The position numbers and the translations under genes are program-made. Positions 21,725-32,478 of a stretch of DNA of 64,000 nucleotides are shown piece after piece (the stretch's first letter is position 1; each line of letters starts with the position of its first letter). This DNA comes from Cordilura impudica. Its lineage: Eukaryota; Arthropoda; Insecta; Diptera; Scathophagidae. Where the stretch lies: NCBI GenBank assembly GCA_963682025.1, contig OY821518.1, forward strand, positions 28,480,882 to 28,544,881, written 5' to 3'. The notes under the pieces were generated by a model, which saw nothing but the letters and a program-made list of their open reading frames with translations, made no database searches and was not told where the DNA came from.

Positions 21725-24045
21725 GTGCCGCGGCGAAGGCATACACAAATGGGCCGACGAACACATTACAGCTGTCAAATACGCGTCAATAATCAGAATG
21801 AACAAGAACTATTACAAAGTTATGAATTAGCACTTGGCACTTGCATCTTCTGGAATTGCAACCACTTTATTGGATGGTAGTAGGACAGCGCATTCAGCTC
21901 TAAAATTGGCTTTGAATATGACGACAAATGAAGTACTATAATGCAATATATCAAAAAAACTCTGGCATGGCTAGAGTTTTTAAACAAATTGATATTTTAT
22001 TGTAGGATGAACGCATAATTGGCACTCAAGAAATCAATCTTTGGATCGAACAATGAGAGATATTCGTGGAGACTTCAGACAGACACTAGCTGTTATCTCA
22101 AAATCAACACCAGCTGATGAAATAAATGCATGCTTGACGCATATCTAATCTCACCACCAATGTGTGCCTGCCATTGCAAGATGATCCAAGATGATCCATC
22201 TGCTGCAACATTTTCAAAGCAATTGCTTTTAATGGGTGATTGTTAAATGTCAATTGATAATGATGGTTTCATTAGAACTCCGAGAGAATTTTGCATATTC
22301 CCACAATCGAAAGAAGAACTAATTGAGAAAGTCTTCCCAAATATACCACAACCACACAAAAATCATGCCTGGTTGAGTGAAAGAGTTGTGTTGGCAAGAA
22401 TAAAACAGAGTTGTAAATGAATCATTCTTTTTTGATTTCAATTCATTATGAATTAGCTAAATTTTGAATTAATTCTTTTCACAAAAAACAAAAGAATTGA
22501 ATGAAATTTGAATCAGTTCATTTGAATTAGCAATTTATTTCCAATTCAAATGAATTAGGCGAAATGAATTGCAATTCAGTTTTAATTTAAATGAATTGGC
22601 AAAATGAATTGCAATTCATTTCCAATTCATTTGAATTGAATTGATTTAGAATTAATTCAAATGAGCTAAAAAAACGAATTGCAATTCATTTCTAATTCAT
22701 TTGAATTGAATAAATTTTGAATTAATTCATTTGAATTCAATTGATTTTGAATTAATTCAAATGAATTACAAAAGTAACTTGTAATTCATATATATATCAA
22801 AATCAAAAATGAATTGCATTAAATTGAAGTAAACGCGGTGTTTGGAGTTTGTTTCTTCAAGTACTACTTATTTCGCTTTTGACATACGCTGAATAACAAG
22901 ACGTATTTAACATTTAAAATCTATTAATAATTTATGAAATTTTGTGACCCACGAACATTCAATGACTAACACTTTAGGTGATATCCGAAATGAGAGTAAT
23001 GCTGTCTTTGATATAATAAAATTAGTTGGATAACAAAACGGGAGTAATGCTTCATTACATTTATTTACAGTAGTCTTTTTTCAAAATAAATTCAATTCAA
23101 ATAAATTGGAAATGAATTGCACATTCATTTTTTGAGTTCATTTAAATTAATTCAAATGAATTGGAAATGAATTGCAATTAATTTTTCTAACTCATTTGAA
23201 TTTATTCAAATTTAATGGGAAATTAATTTCAATACGTTTTTCTAACTCATTTGAATTAATTTAAAGTCAATTCAATTCAAAAGAATTGGAAATGAATTGC
23301 AATTCATTTTATTCCAGAGTTGCAATTCATTTTCATTGGTAAAATGAATTGCAATCATTTGACTTAAAAATGAATTGCAATTCATTTTGCCCAATTTCAT
23401 TTGAATTGGAAATGAATTGCAATTCATGTTTGCTAAATTCAAATGAATTGATTCAAACTTCATTCAATTCGTTTTTGACCACAAGAATTAATTAAAAATT
23501 TTACCAATTCGCGAATTAATTCAAAAATGAATGATTCGTTTACAACTCTGGAATAAAATAAGGATGTCAATGATTTGAAATTCATCATTCAATCTCAAAT
23601 AGTTGGCGAATTGATCATATGTAAATCTCCTAATACTGTGAAGAATAAAGAAGGCATAGTTAATTATCCAACTGAATTTTCTTGATTTACCTTTGATTTA
23701 TCCCTGCATACTTTACAATTGAAAATCGGATCTCCAATCATTATGGTTTGAAATTTAAATAAACCAAAATTATGTAACGGAAAAAAAGTTGCGGTCAAAA
23801 AATTAATTTATTATGTAAGTGAAGCAACAATTTTAAATGGGAAATTCAAAGTCCAATATGTTTTTATACCACGCATTCCAATGATTCCCACTGATATGTC
23901 ATTTGAATTTCAACGATTACAGTTTCGCGTTCGTTTGGCTTTTGCAATGACTATTAACAAAGCTCAAGGTCAGCCGTTGCAAGTTTGCGGCATAAATTTA
24001 GAAATTCCTGTATTTTCTTATGGTCAAATGTAAGTTGCATGTCCA
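21725..24045 (+). pseudogene. Helitron RepHel gene, internally deleted and split
   Basis: RepHel joins a rolling-circle Rep nuclease to a PIF1-type helicase. Here a basic N-terminus (PRRRHTQMGRRTHYSCQIR, 21725-21790) runs within about 90 bases into helicase sequence, so Rep and helicase motif I are deleted. Helicase pieces in order: SGIATTLLDGS and TAHSALKLALNMT (about 21855-21930), DIRGDFRQTLAVISKSTPAD and EINACL (22050-22135), LRENFAYS-region pieces, ELIEKVFPNI (22318-22350). After the foldback come DVNDLKFIIQSQIVGELI (23565 on), LNKPKLCNGKKVAVKKL, EATILNGKFK, FIPRIPMIPTDMSFEF, RVRLAFAMTINKAQGQPL and VCGINLEIPVFSYGQM (to 24030). Stops and frameshifts throughout. Identification is secure from the motif order. 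Confidence 0.85.
22406..23550. mobile_element. hAT-like foldback element of GAATTGCAATTC palindromes
   Basis: The ends are 22-bp inverted repeats beginning CAGAGTTGTAAA. An exact 8-bp duplication GAATAAAA flanks it (22398-22405 and 23551-23558). CAG ends plus 8-bp duplications are hallmarks of hAT transposons. Most of the interior is repeats of AATGAATTGCAATTCATTT and TTTGAATTAATTCAAATGAA, giving extensive self-complementarity, with a unique 22840-23080 centre. No transposase. It interrupts the Helitron helicase reading, and the flanking protein segments are consecutive. Confidence 0.9.
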
Positions 24046-24060
24046 CTAGAGTGGTGTTTT

Positions 24061-24292
24061 AAAATGAAAATTCGATTTTGGGGAGTGTCGGGATCCTGTT
24101 TGTTTCCCTTCTATATAAAACCAATAAATGTGAAGTGAGGGGACATTCGGATAAAGAAAAGTCGCGCCGGAAACCGATTGAAAATTTCAAGCTTGTTTAT
24201 ATGGGGGAAATAGGACTTTTTTCAGATTTTACAAAAATTTCTTTCTCTAGTTTAATTTTTTCGACAAGTTGTTATATGAATCGACATCAGTA
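24061..24292. other. Left flank of the piggyBac-like MITE, unassigned
   Basis: Includes GTGGTGTTTTAAAATGAAAATTCG and a GTCGCGCCGGAAACCG stretch. Probably part of another repeat continuing at 25175, but not identified. Confidence 0.3.
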
Positions 24293-24296
24293 TTAA

Positions 24297-25170
24297 CCCT
24301 TTCACGACCAAAGGGACGTATATGTCCCATTTTTTTTCCCTTATATTTTCCACATTTTCCAACTGATTCTTTTAAAGTTGACTTGAGTCGACAGAATATA
24401 TTTTTAGCTTTCAGACCATACCAAAAAAATGGCACATGTATGCTCAAGACCTAAGACGGTGACCGCAAAGTCTGAAAATTGTGTTTATTTTAAATGATAT
24501 TTGGATGTCATTAGTTCGGACGTTATTGTACCGAAAACATTAAGATTTTGACATAACATGGACAGTATTTATGTTTTTCAAAAACACCGAAATATTTGGA
24601 ATCCGTTTATTATTCAGCAAAATTCGGTACGGCTAAAAAAAAATGTTTTATAGTTTTATATTTTTATTAAATTAAAAAAATTAATAATATTAAATCAACA
24701 ATTAATTAAACTATAAATAAAAAGTCTTAGAAAAAGATTAATTCTACATATTTCAAAAATATAAAATAGATTATGATAATTTCCCAAGCAATTACAGTTT
24801 TCTGTGAAACAAAAAGGTTTTTTACAAATGGGAAGATTTTCCTTTCCATTTTTTGTACAAACTAAAAAGTATTAATTGATTCTCTGTGATTTATATTTAA
24901 AAATTTACAACAAATACAAAACCAAAGCTACAATTATTTATGTAAAAAATAAAAACACAAATCAGTGACTTGCTTTGAACGGAGTAAATTAGTTGCTTAT
25001 TTTGACTGTTGACTACCAATGGGATATATATGGTCCATGGATTTTTTCCTTGAAGGAATTTTAAAAAAATTTTTTTGACGACACTTTTGTTTAGAAATCT
25101 TGGGCCGTTTAGTAGGAATCCACAAAAAAAATAAAAATTTTGCAGCAGTTTAGGTTTGGTCGTGAAAGGG
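24297..25170. mobile_element. piggyBac-like MITE, 874 bp
   Basis: Left end CCCTTTCACGACCAAA and right end TTTGGTCGTGAAAGGG are exact inverted repeats of 16 bp. TTAA flanks both (24293-24296 and 25171-25174). CCC ends with TTAA target duplication define piggyBac-type elements. Just inside the left end is a palindrome GGGACGTATATGTCCC, and inside the right end is the related GGGATATATATGGTCC. No coding capacity. Confidence 0.9.
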
Positions 25171-25174
25171 TTAA

Positions 25175-25489
25175 ATTATCTTTCCAAAAAGCTATATAGC
25201 TTCAAAATCGAATGAAAACTCGCCAAGAACTACCATATGCCCCAGACCAATTTAGTGCTAAAAACACTAGCTCATGAAACTTGACGGAAATTTTTTAAAC
25301 TTTAAGAACTTCATTAAAGCCACAATTTTTCTTTTGGTCTCTTTACCTATAAGCGTTCAAACATGAAGTATTGTTTTATTATCACGTTGTTAACCTGATG
25401 CGCATTGAGACCGAAAATGAGAAATTTTGTTGATGAAATTTAAAAACTCCTTTTTCAAGTTTTAAAAAATTTTCTTAAACATAATTTAA
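25175..25489. other. Right flank of the piggyBac-like MITE, unassigned
   Basis: AT-rich, no coding signal. TTAGTGCTAAAAACACTAGC-like text at 25250 forms a short stem. Confidence 0.3.
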
Positions 25490-26152
25490 ACAAGTAAGAA
25501 AATTATAGTCGGTCTAGACCGACTATATGATACGCTATACCATGCGTTTAGAAACCCTATCTCTTAGGCCCAACTAACTGGACATAGAAAATAAGCAAAA
25601 ACCAAATTTGAGTGGGATCTTTATCATTTTTTTTTTTTGGCTGCAGATATGAAAAAGTTCATATCGGATGCTATATCTATATGGGAACTAGGTCCAAAAA
25701 TGGACCGATCCTGACCATGGTTGGTAACGTCTCTTGTATTTTGCAAAAAACATATACAAACAAAATTTGAGAAGAATCAATGCAATATTTTTGTTTTTTA
25801 ATAGATTTAAGTGAATATCGGGAAGCAGCTCTATATGGGGCCAAAGGGATCATTTTTGGACTACTCATTAATGGATGTAAAGAATGCATACAAACCCAAT
25901 TTGAGTAAGATCTATATGACAATTTGGATCTTATGGCAATTTATGTCGATTTCATAGGGGTAATTTGTATGGGGGCTAGGTCTGAACATGGACCGATTCC
26001 CACCAATTTCAATAGCGTTCATTCCATGGCCGATAAAAGATTATATACCAAATTTCATCCAAATATATTCATATTTGCGACCTGCAGTTTGATTACAAGG
26101 TTTACATGGACACACAGACGGACGGACGAACCACATAGTGGTATAGGGTATA
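25490..26152 (-). mobile_element. H2 element, deleted near the (GGAC)n end
   Basis: ACAAGTAAG, hairpin AGTCGGTCTAGACCGACT, the standard H2 body, GACACACAGACGGACGGACG, then a direct jump to CCACATAGTGGTATAGGGTATA. The ~110 bp between the tetramer tract and the end are missing. Confidence 0.9.
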
Positions 26153-26237
26153 AAAAAGGGACATGCACTCTAAGATTTTGTTAAATGCATGCTAAAGATT
26201 AATTTTATGAGTTTTTGGGTAAATCCATATGCCTGAA

Positions 26238-28065
26238 TTTTTGATGTGTAAACATCTATACGCGCAGGGGGGTAAATTTCTATTTCACAATACAATCACA
26301 AAAACAGCGTAACTCATATTGGTGTGAGCTGAAGCAGATAACGCTGTGTGACTTATGATTGTATTGGTGAAAAAATTATGATATGTTCTTTTCTAAACAT
26401 TTTCCAATTGTCTTTCAAAAAACATCAATTGTATTTCAGAAACCGTCAATATAATTTCAGAAAACATCATTTGAATTTCAGAAAACATAAATAGAATTTC
26501 AGAAAACATCAATATAATTTCAGAAAACATCATTTGAATTTCAGAAAACATAAATAGAATTTCAGAAAACATCAATATAATTTCAGAAAACATCAATTGA
26601 ATTTCAGAAAACATAAATAGGATTTCAGAAAACATCAATATAATTTCAGAAAACATCATTCGAGTTTCAGAAAACATCAATTGAATTTCAGAAAACATCA
26701 TTCGAGTTTCAGAAAACATCAATTGAATTTCAGAAAGCATCAATAGAATTTCAGAAAACATCACTTGTATTTCAGAAACCATCAATATAATTTCAGAAAA
26801 CATCATTTGAATTCCAGAAAACATAAATAGAATTTCAGAAAACATCAATATAATTTCAGAAAACATCATTTGAATTTCAGAAAACATAAACAGAATTTCA
26901 GAAAACATCAATACAATTTCAGAAAACATCATTCGAGTTTCAGAAAACATCAATTGAATTTCAGAAAGCATCAATAGAATTTCAGAAAACATCAACTGTA
27001 TATCAGAAACCATCAATATAATTTCAGAAAACATCGTTTGAATTTCAGAAAACATAAATGGAATTTCAGAAAACATCAATATAATTTCAGAAAACATCAA
27101 TTGTATTTCAGAAAACATCAATTGAATTTCAGAAAACATCAATATAATTTCAGAAAACATCAATTGTATTTCAGAAAACATCAATTGCATTTCAGAAAAC
27201 ATAAATTGAATTTCAGAAAACATCAATTGTATTTCAGAAAACATCAATTGTATTTCAGAAAACATCATTTGAATTTCAGAAAACATAAATAGAATTTCAG
27301 AAAACATTAAAATAATTTCAGAAAACATCACTCGAGTTTCAGAAAACATCATTTGAATTTCAGAACACATAAATAGAATTTCAGAAAACATCAATATAAT
27401 TTCAGAAAACATCATTCGAGTTTCAGAAAACATCAATTGAATTTCAGAAAACATCAATAGAATTTCAGAAAACATCAATTGTATTTCAGAAAACATCGTA
27501 TGAATTTCAGAAAATATAAATCGAATTTCAGAAAACATCAATAGAATTTCAGAAAACAAAAATTGTATTTCACAAAACATCAATTGTATTTCAGAAAACA
27601 TCAATTGAATTTCAGAACACATAAATAGAATTTCAGAAAACAGCAATATAATTTCAGAAAACATCATTCGAGTTTCAGAAAACATCATTTGAATTTCAGA
27701 AAACATAAAGAGAATTTCAGAAAACATCAATAGAATTTCAGAAAACATCAATTGTATTTCAGAAAACATCAATTGTATTTCAGAAAACATCATTTGAATT
27801 TCAGAAAACATAATTAGAATTTCGGAAAACATCAATTGAATTTCAAAAAGCATTATTTGAATTGCTGAGAACATTAATTGTATTTCAGAAAACATCAATT
27901 GAATTTCAGAAAACATCAATTGCATTTCAGAAAACTTCAATTGAATTTCAGAAAACAGCATAATCGACTTATTTTTTATGCACTGGAAAATATGATGTTG
28001 ATGTTTTCTTTAATTATTAGATGTTTACACGTCTCCCTTGTGATCGGACTCACATGATTTTTTTT
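26238..28065 (+). mobile_element. H1 element with 21-bp minisatellite
   Basis: Complete H1: TTTTTGATGTGTAAACATC at the left, CTATACGCGCAGG, inverted arms CACAATACAATCA/TGATTGTATTGGTG, a 1.57 kb array, and GATGTTTTCTTTAATTATTAG. It ends with the subterminal GATGTTTACACGTC, hairpin TGTGATCGGACTCACA and a run of T. The best-preserved H1 in the window. Confidence 0.85.
26391..27961. repeat. 21-bp tandem array (~75 units) inside H1
   Basis: Consensus unit CATCAATATAATTTCAGAAA plus A, with variants CATAAATAGAATTTCAG and CATCATTTGAATTTCAG arranged in short recurring runs. Because 21 is a multiple of three, the minus strand has a 522-codon frame of heptads like MFSEIQL. I consider that frame a by-product. 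Confidence 0.95.
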
Positions 28066-28765
28066 GACAAGGATTTAATTTTTGTTGATTTCGATTTCTG
28101 TGAAATATTCAGTATATGTAAACTTTCTAAATTCTTTATATAAAAAATTAATCAGTTCTCTTTTTTTAAATACAATATTTTATCTAAATAGCCTAGGGTT
28201 CAAGGAAAAAATAATATGACCCCATTAACCATTTTGGAATTGGGGCCACATATGACCCCAAGCTAATAAAAGACAATTTATGCAAAAAATTCAAATATTT
28301 TGCATTTCTTTTTCAGGAAAATGTCCAATTCTTTGTAGAAGATTTATTGTTTTATATGGAGATGTAAACGAATATTATTGTATTATCCAGCAACATGGGT
28401 AGGGTTACTCTAGTGTATTTGTAAAATGTATAAACAATAACTTGTACATTTTAATTGTAACTACTTCCGTATGTTGAACCTACTGATTAACACAATTGAA
28501 AACAAGTTATATTTTGGTTGAAAATTCCAAGTTCACTAGTCTGCAAAGTTCACAGACACTACTTGTACCTTCACAATAAAATAAAATAATAAAAATAGAA
28601 TAATAAAAACAAACAAAAAACTATTTTATATTTTGTTAACAATAAAAAAGAGCGAAAAACATGTTGCTAGAAAATATTGCTAAGAATGAAACATTAAGAG
28701 CAAATGCTCTAACAACACAAAAAACCATTTAAAATTAAAACATAACAAATCAAAAATAAAATGAA
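28066..28765. other. No recognised gene
   Basis: AT-rich. ATATGACCCCATTAACC and CATATGACCCCAAGC at 28214-28265 are a short direct repeat of ATATGACCCCA. Nothing else is identified. Confidence 0.4.
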
Positions 28766-29376
28766 AAAGAAAATTATAGTCGGTCTAGACCGACTATACG
28801 ATAACATATACCATGCGATTAGGGACCCTATCTTTTAGGTCCAGCAAATTTGATATAGAAAATAAGCATAAACCAAATTTGGGTAGCATTGTCATTATTT
28901 TTTTTGGCTTCGGATATGAAAAAGTTCACATCAGATGCTATATCTATATGGGGACTAGGTCGAAAAATGGACCGATCCTAACTATACTTGGTAAGGTCAC
29001 TTATTTTTTGCAAAAATATATACAAACCAAATTTGAGACAAATCTGTGTAAAATTTATTTTTTTTTTTTTTTTTTGAGATTTAAGTGAACATCGGGAACC
29101 AGCTTCATATGGGGGCTATGACTTAAAATCGTCCTATAGGGTTTATTTTTGGACAACTGATAAATGGATGTAATAAACATGCATTAAACCAAATTTGGCC
29201 GAGATTCATATGATAATTTGGATATTATGGCAATTTAAGTCGATCTCATAGCGGTCAGACAGCGATTCTGAGTCGATCGGCATAATAAAAGATGGGCATC
29301 GGTCAAATATTGTTGGTAGTAACAAACATCAGCGCAAAGTCATTAACTTTGACCACACAGTGATAGTGGGTATAAA
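28766..29376 (-). mobile_element. H2 element without tetramer tract
   Basis: The hairpin AGTCGGTCTAGACCGACT at 28777-28794, then the standard body. GTCAGACAGCGATTCTGAGTCGATCGG marks an internal deletion that removed the GGAC tract. It ends GTGATAGTGGGTATA. Confidence 0.85.
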
Positions 29377-29529
29377 AACCGGTTGCTAAAAAACCCCATT
29401 AAGTTCGCAACTGCTTTATTGTAAAATTATGCGATTATTAAAATTGAAACTTGAAAAATCAAAGAAGAAGAAATATTGCCAAACTTAAAGCATCAAAAAA
29501 CACTTACTTCCTAAAAACAAAGCGTTTTG

Positions 29530-31690
29530 GAGCAAAATGGTTTACACCCCCACTTCATTTGGGCGGGAACACATGTTATGGTTGCCAGATCGCAAAAAGT
29601 AAAATTTTGTCGAGAAACATAAAATAACTTATACATATCTTAAAAACCAAGTGTCGTAGATCATTTGAATTTGACAGTTACCATTTTTAGAGTTGCCAGA
29701 TCGAAAAAAGTAAAGTTTATTGCTGGGAACCTAAAATAGCTTATATCTCCAAAACTAAGAGATCTGCCACATGCATTGCACGATAATTATTTTAGGGTTG
29801 CCAGATCGGAATTTTGACGGGACACAAAAATCGCTTATATCATAAAATCTAAATGGTTAATATTTTGTGTCCAGGCTAAAAATATAGGGTAGACAAATCG
29901 AAGAACGGAAAATTTTTGTCGGGGATCATAATCGCTTATAATCAAAAAAACATACCGTCGTACAGCAAAACAGTTTGTATCCCCATTTGATTTGGGCATT
30001 CTCTATTGACAAATCCAAAAACGTAAAATCTTTTCGGGGAAAATAAAATCTCTTATAACTCGAAAATTACGCGTCATAGAGCAAAATGTGGTTACACTAC
30101 AAATGAAATGGGCTGTAAATTATCTTATGGTTTCCAAATCAAAAAACGAAAATTTTTGGCGGGGAACATGAAATGACTTATATCTCGAAAACTAAACGTC
30201 GTAGATCGGGCGATATTAATTTTTAGAGTTGCCAGATCAAAACGCAAAAATTTTTGGCGGGAAACATGAAATAGCTTATATCTCGGAAAGTAAACGATAA
30301 CTCGCATTAATTGGGCGGTAATTATTTTTAGGGTTGCCAGATCGAAATTTTGACGGGGAACATAAAATCGCTTATGCCATAAAATCTAAGCGTAGTAGAG
30401 CAAAATGGTTAGTATTTTGTATCTGGACAAAAAATATAGGGTAGACAAATCGAAAAATTAAAAATTTTATCGGCGAACATCGCTTATATCCAAAAAAAAA
30501 AAAAAAAAACCTAGCGTCGTACAACAAAACAGTTTGTATTTGGTTTGGGCGGTGTCTGTTGTAAGGATTGCCAGATCGAATATATATATATATATATTGT
30601 GGAGAACATAAAATCGCTTATATCTAGAAAAAAGGCGATATCCCACATGAATAGGACGGCAATTATTTTTAGGATTTGCAAGATCGAAATTTTGGCGGGG
30701 AACATACATCCGTTATATTATAAAATTATATAAAAATGGTTAGCATTTTGTCGTCAGGCGCAAAGTTTAGGGTTGAAAAATCGAAAAACGTAAAACTTTT
30801 TCGGAGAAAATAAAATCGCTTATAACTTGAAAATTAAGCGTCATAAAGCAAAATGTGGTTACATTACAAATGAAATGGGCTGTAAATTATTTAATGGTTG
30901 CCAAATCAAAAAACGAAAAATTTTGGCAGAGAACATGAAATAGCTTATATCTCGAAAACTAAACGTCGTAGATCGCTTGAGTTGGGCGATATCAATTTTT
31001 AGCGTTGCCAGATCAGAAACGTGAAATTTTATGCGGGGAACATAAAATCACTTTTATTTCGAAAAGTAAGCGATACTGTACATGAATTGGACGGTAATTC
31101 TTTTTACCGATCAGATCAGATCAAAATTCCCGCGGGGAATATAAATCGCGTATATCATAAAATCCAGGCACAATATATAGGGTCAACAAATCGAAAAACT
31201 TAAAGTTTTCTCGGGGAAAATAAAATCGCTTATTACTCAAAAATTAAGAGTCAGAGACCAAATGGTTGACATATCATATAAATTGGGCGGTATATCATTT
31301 TTGGGTTGTCAGATCTGATAACGTAAAATTTTGGCGGGAAACATAAAATCGCTTATATCTCGAAAACTACAACATGACACATGGATTGGGCAGTAACTAC
31401 TTTCAGAATTGCCAGATCAGAAAACGTAAAATTTTTCGGAGAACTAAAACCACTTATAACTCGAAAGTTAAAATATTTTGGCAAGTGAATTTGGTTGCAA
31501 ATTATTTTATGGTTCACATTCGAAAACGTAAGATTTTGTCGCAGAACATAAAATATTTTATATCTCGAAAACTAATCGTCTTAGAAAGAAATGATTGATA
31601 TTTGAGCTCTAGCTAAAACACTTCATACGAATCTGGTGGTATAGAATATTAGGGTTGCCAGATCCTTTACCAGATGAAATAGGGGTAATA
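29530..31690. repeat. Diverged ~107-bp tandem repeat, about 20 units
   Basis: Each unit contains GTTGCCAGATCGAAAAACG, then GGCGGGGAACATAAAATCGC, TTATATCTCGAAAACTAA and GTCGTAGAGCAAAATGG. GTTGCCAGATC or a variant starts at about 29583, 29693, 29799, 29893, 30008, 30129, 30229, 30333, 30447, 30567, 30672, 30770, 30896, 31005, 31108, 31182, 31306, 31404, 31511 and 31655. Variant subtypes (TAGACAAATCG; TTTCCAAATC/TTGCCAAATC; ATTTTGACGGGG) recur in a partly fixed order. A (TA)n tract sits in one unit at 30580. Confidence 0.9.
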
Positions 31691-32200
31691 AGCGACTTAT
31701 CTAAAACAATTCTTTTTTTAAAAGAATAATTACCATCATATTTCAGCGGCGTCTTAGGCGCCTTACATCCAACTAATGTTAGAATATTGTTCAAATAAAA
31801 TTTATTGGCTTGAGTCGATTATTATAAATACACATTAAAAATTTGTTAACCTTTCCATATTCGATTATTCTCTTGTATAAGCGTGCGGAATATAAATCAA
31901 ACACGAATTGATTTTAATTTCTCTCTCGCTACAAATAAAGCGTAAATAATGTTCTTCTAGTCACATTTCGTCGTGTTTCTTGAAACCCAAAAAATTATTT
32001 AAATGTCGTCTTGTATTTAAAATAAAAATGTAAGTGTCTCTCTTTGTCTCTATAGAAACCAAACTCTATGCTCTAACAATAATAAGAAAAAAGCGTGCAA
32101 AAAATAAAACAAATCTTGCGAATTTTAGAAAATAATCTACAGTAACCAGCAACATTAACAGATTGTTTGCTGCTACGAGTATTTCGATCAACTTTTATTA
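31691..32200. other. Possible promoter-proximal unique DNA
   Basis: No repeat recognised. Contains CTCTCTCGC at 31921 and GTGTCTCTCTTTGTCTCTAT at 32033-32052 (GAGA-type sequence on the other strand), upstream of the candidate first exon. Confidence 0.3.
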
Positions 32201-32257
32201 TTGTTAGTTAGACCAGTAGACTACATTTACACATGCATGCAGCAGCAAAAACGATTC

Positions 32258-32478
32258 AGTGCATTCGAAGACATCGGCGGGTTTAAAACGGTGGCGGTTA
32301 AATTGAAATTAAATAAAAACACAAAAAATTAGAATACGAAAAAATTATAGAAAAAAATAAATATAAAACAAATTATCAACAGTTTAAGAAGAGAAATTTT
32401 AAAACAAACATAAGGATTAACAAATATTTAAAGAAAAATAAAAACAAAAATTGGATATAGCAAAAAAAAATAAATAAG
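32258..32478 (+). promoter_or_regulatory. Candidate promoter and non-coding first exon
   Basis: A locally GC-richer patch (ACATGCATGCAGCAGC, CGATTCAGTGCATTCG, ACATCGGCGGG) is followed by about 180 bases of A-rich, C/G-poor sequence. It ends AATAAG|GTGAGT, a near-perfect 5' splice site at 32479. TTCAGTG (A at 32258) resembles an arthropod initiator; I see no TATA or DPE. This combination is typical of fly 5' UTR exons with a long first intron. No coding exon was found to the right. Confidence 0.35.

Larger units (their letters stand above)
21327..24060 (+). mobile_element. Defective autonomous-type Helitron
   Basis: The 5' region CATATATGTAAAAATAGG, TTGTCCTATGTTCGTC and CATTTTATAACTTGAGAACC is typical of insect Helitron leaders (recalled). 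It is followed by the start and the helicase part of RepHel, and ends about 24040 inside GQM*VAC, without a CTAG terminus. The element is split by a hAT-like foldback at 22406-23550. Its left end abuts the long-TIR element. Confidence 0.75.

Noticed and set aside
23272..23463. Minus-strand frame with NMNCNSFPIQ repeats
   Set aside because: Translation of the GAATTGCAATTC palindromes of the hAT-like foldback.
26391..27961. CRISPR-like array (regular 21-bp repeats)
   Set aside because: No spacer/repeat alternation; the whole period is one repeated unit, and the context is a eukaryotic transposon.
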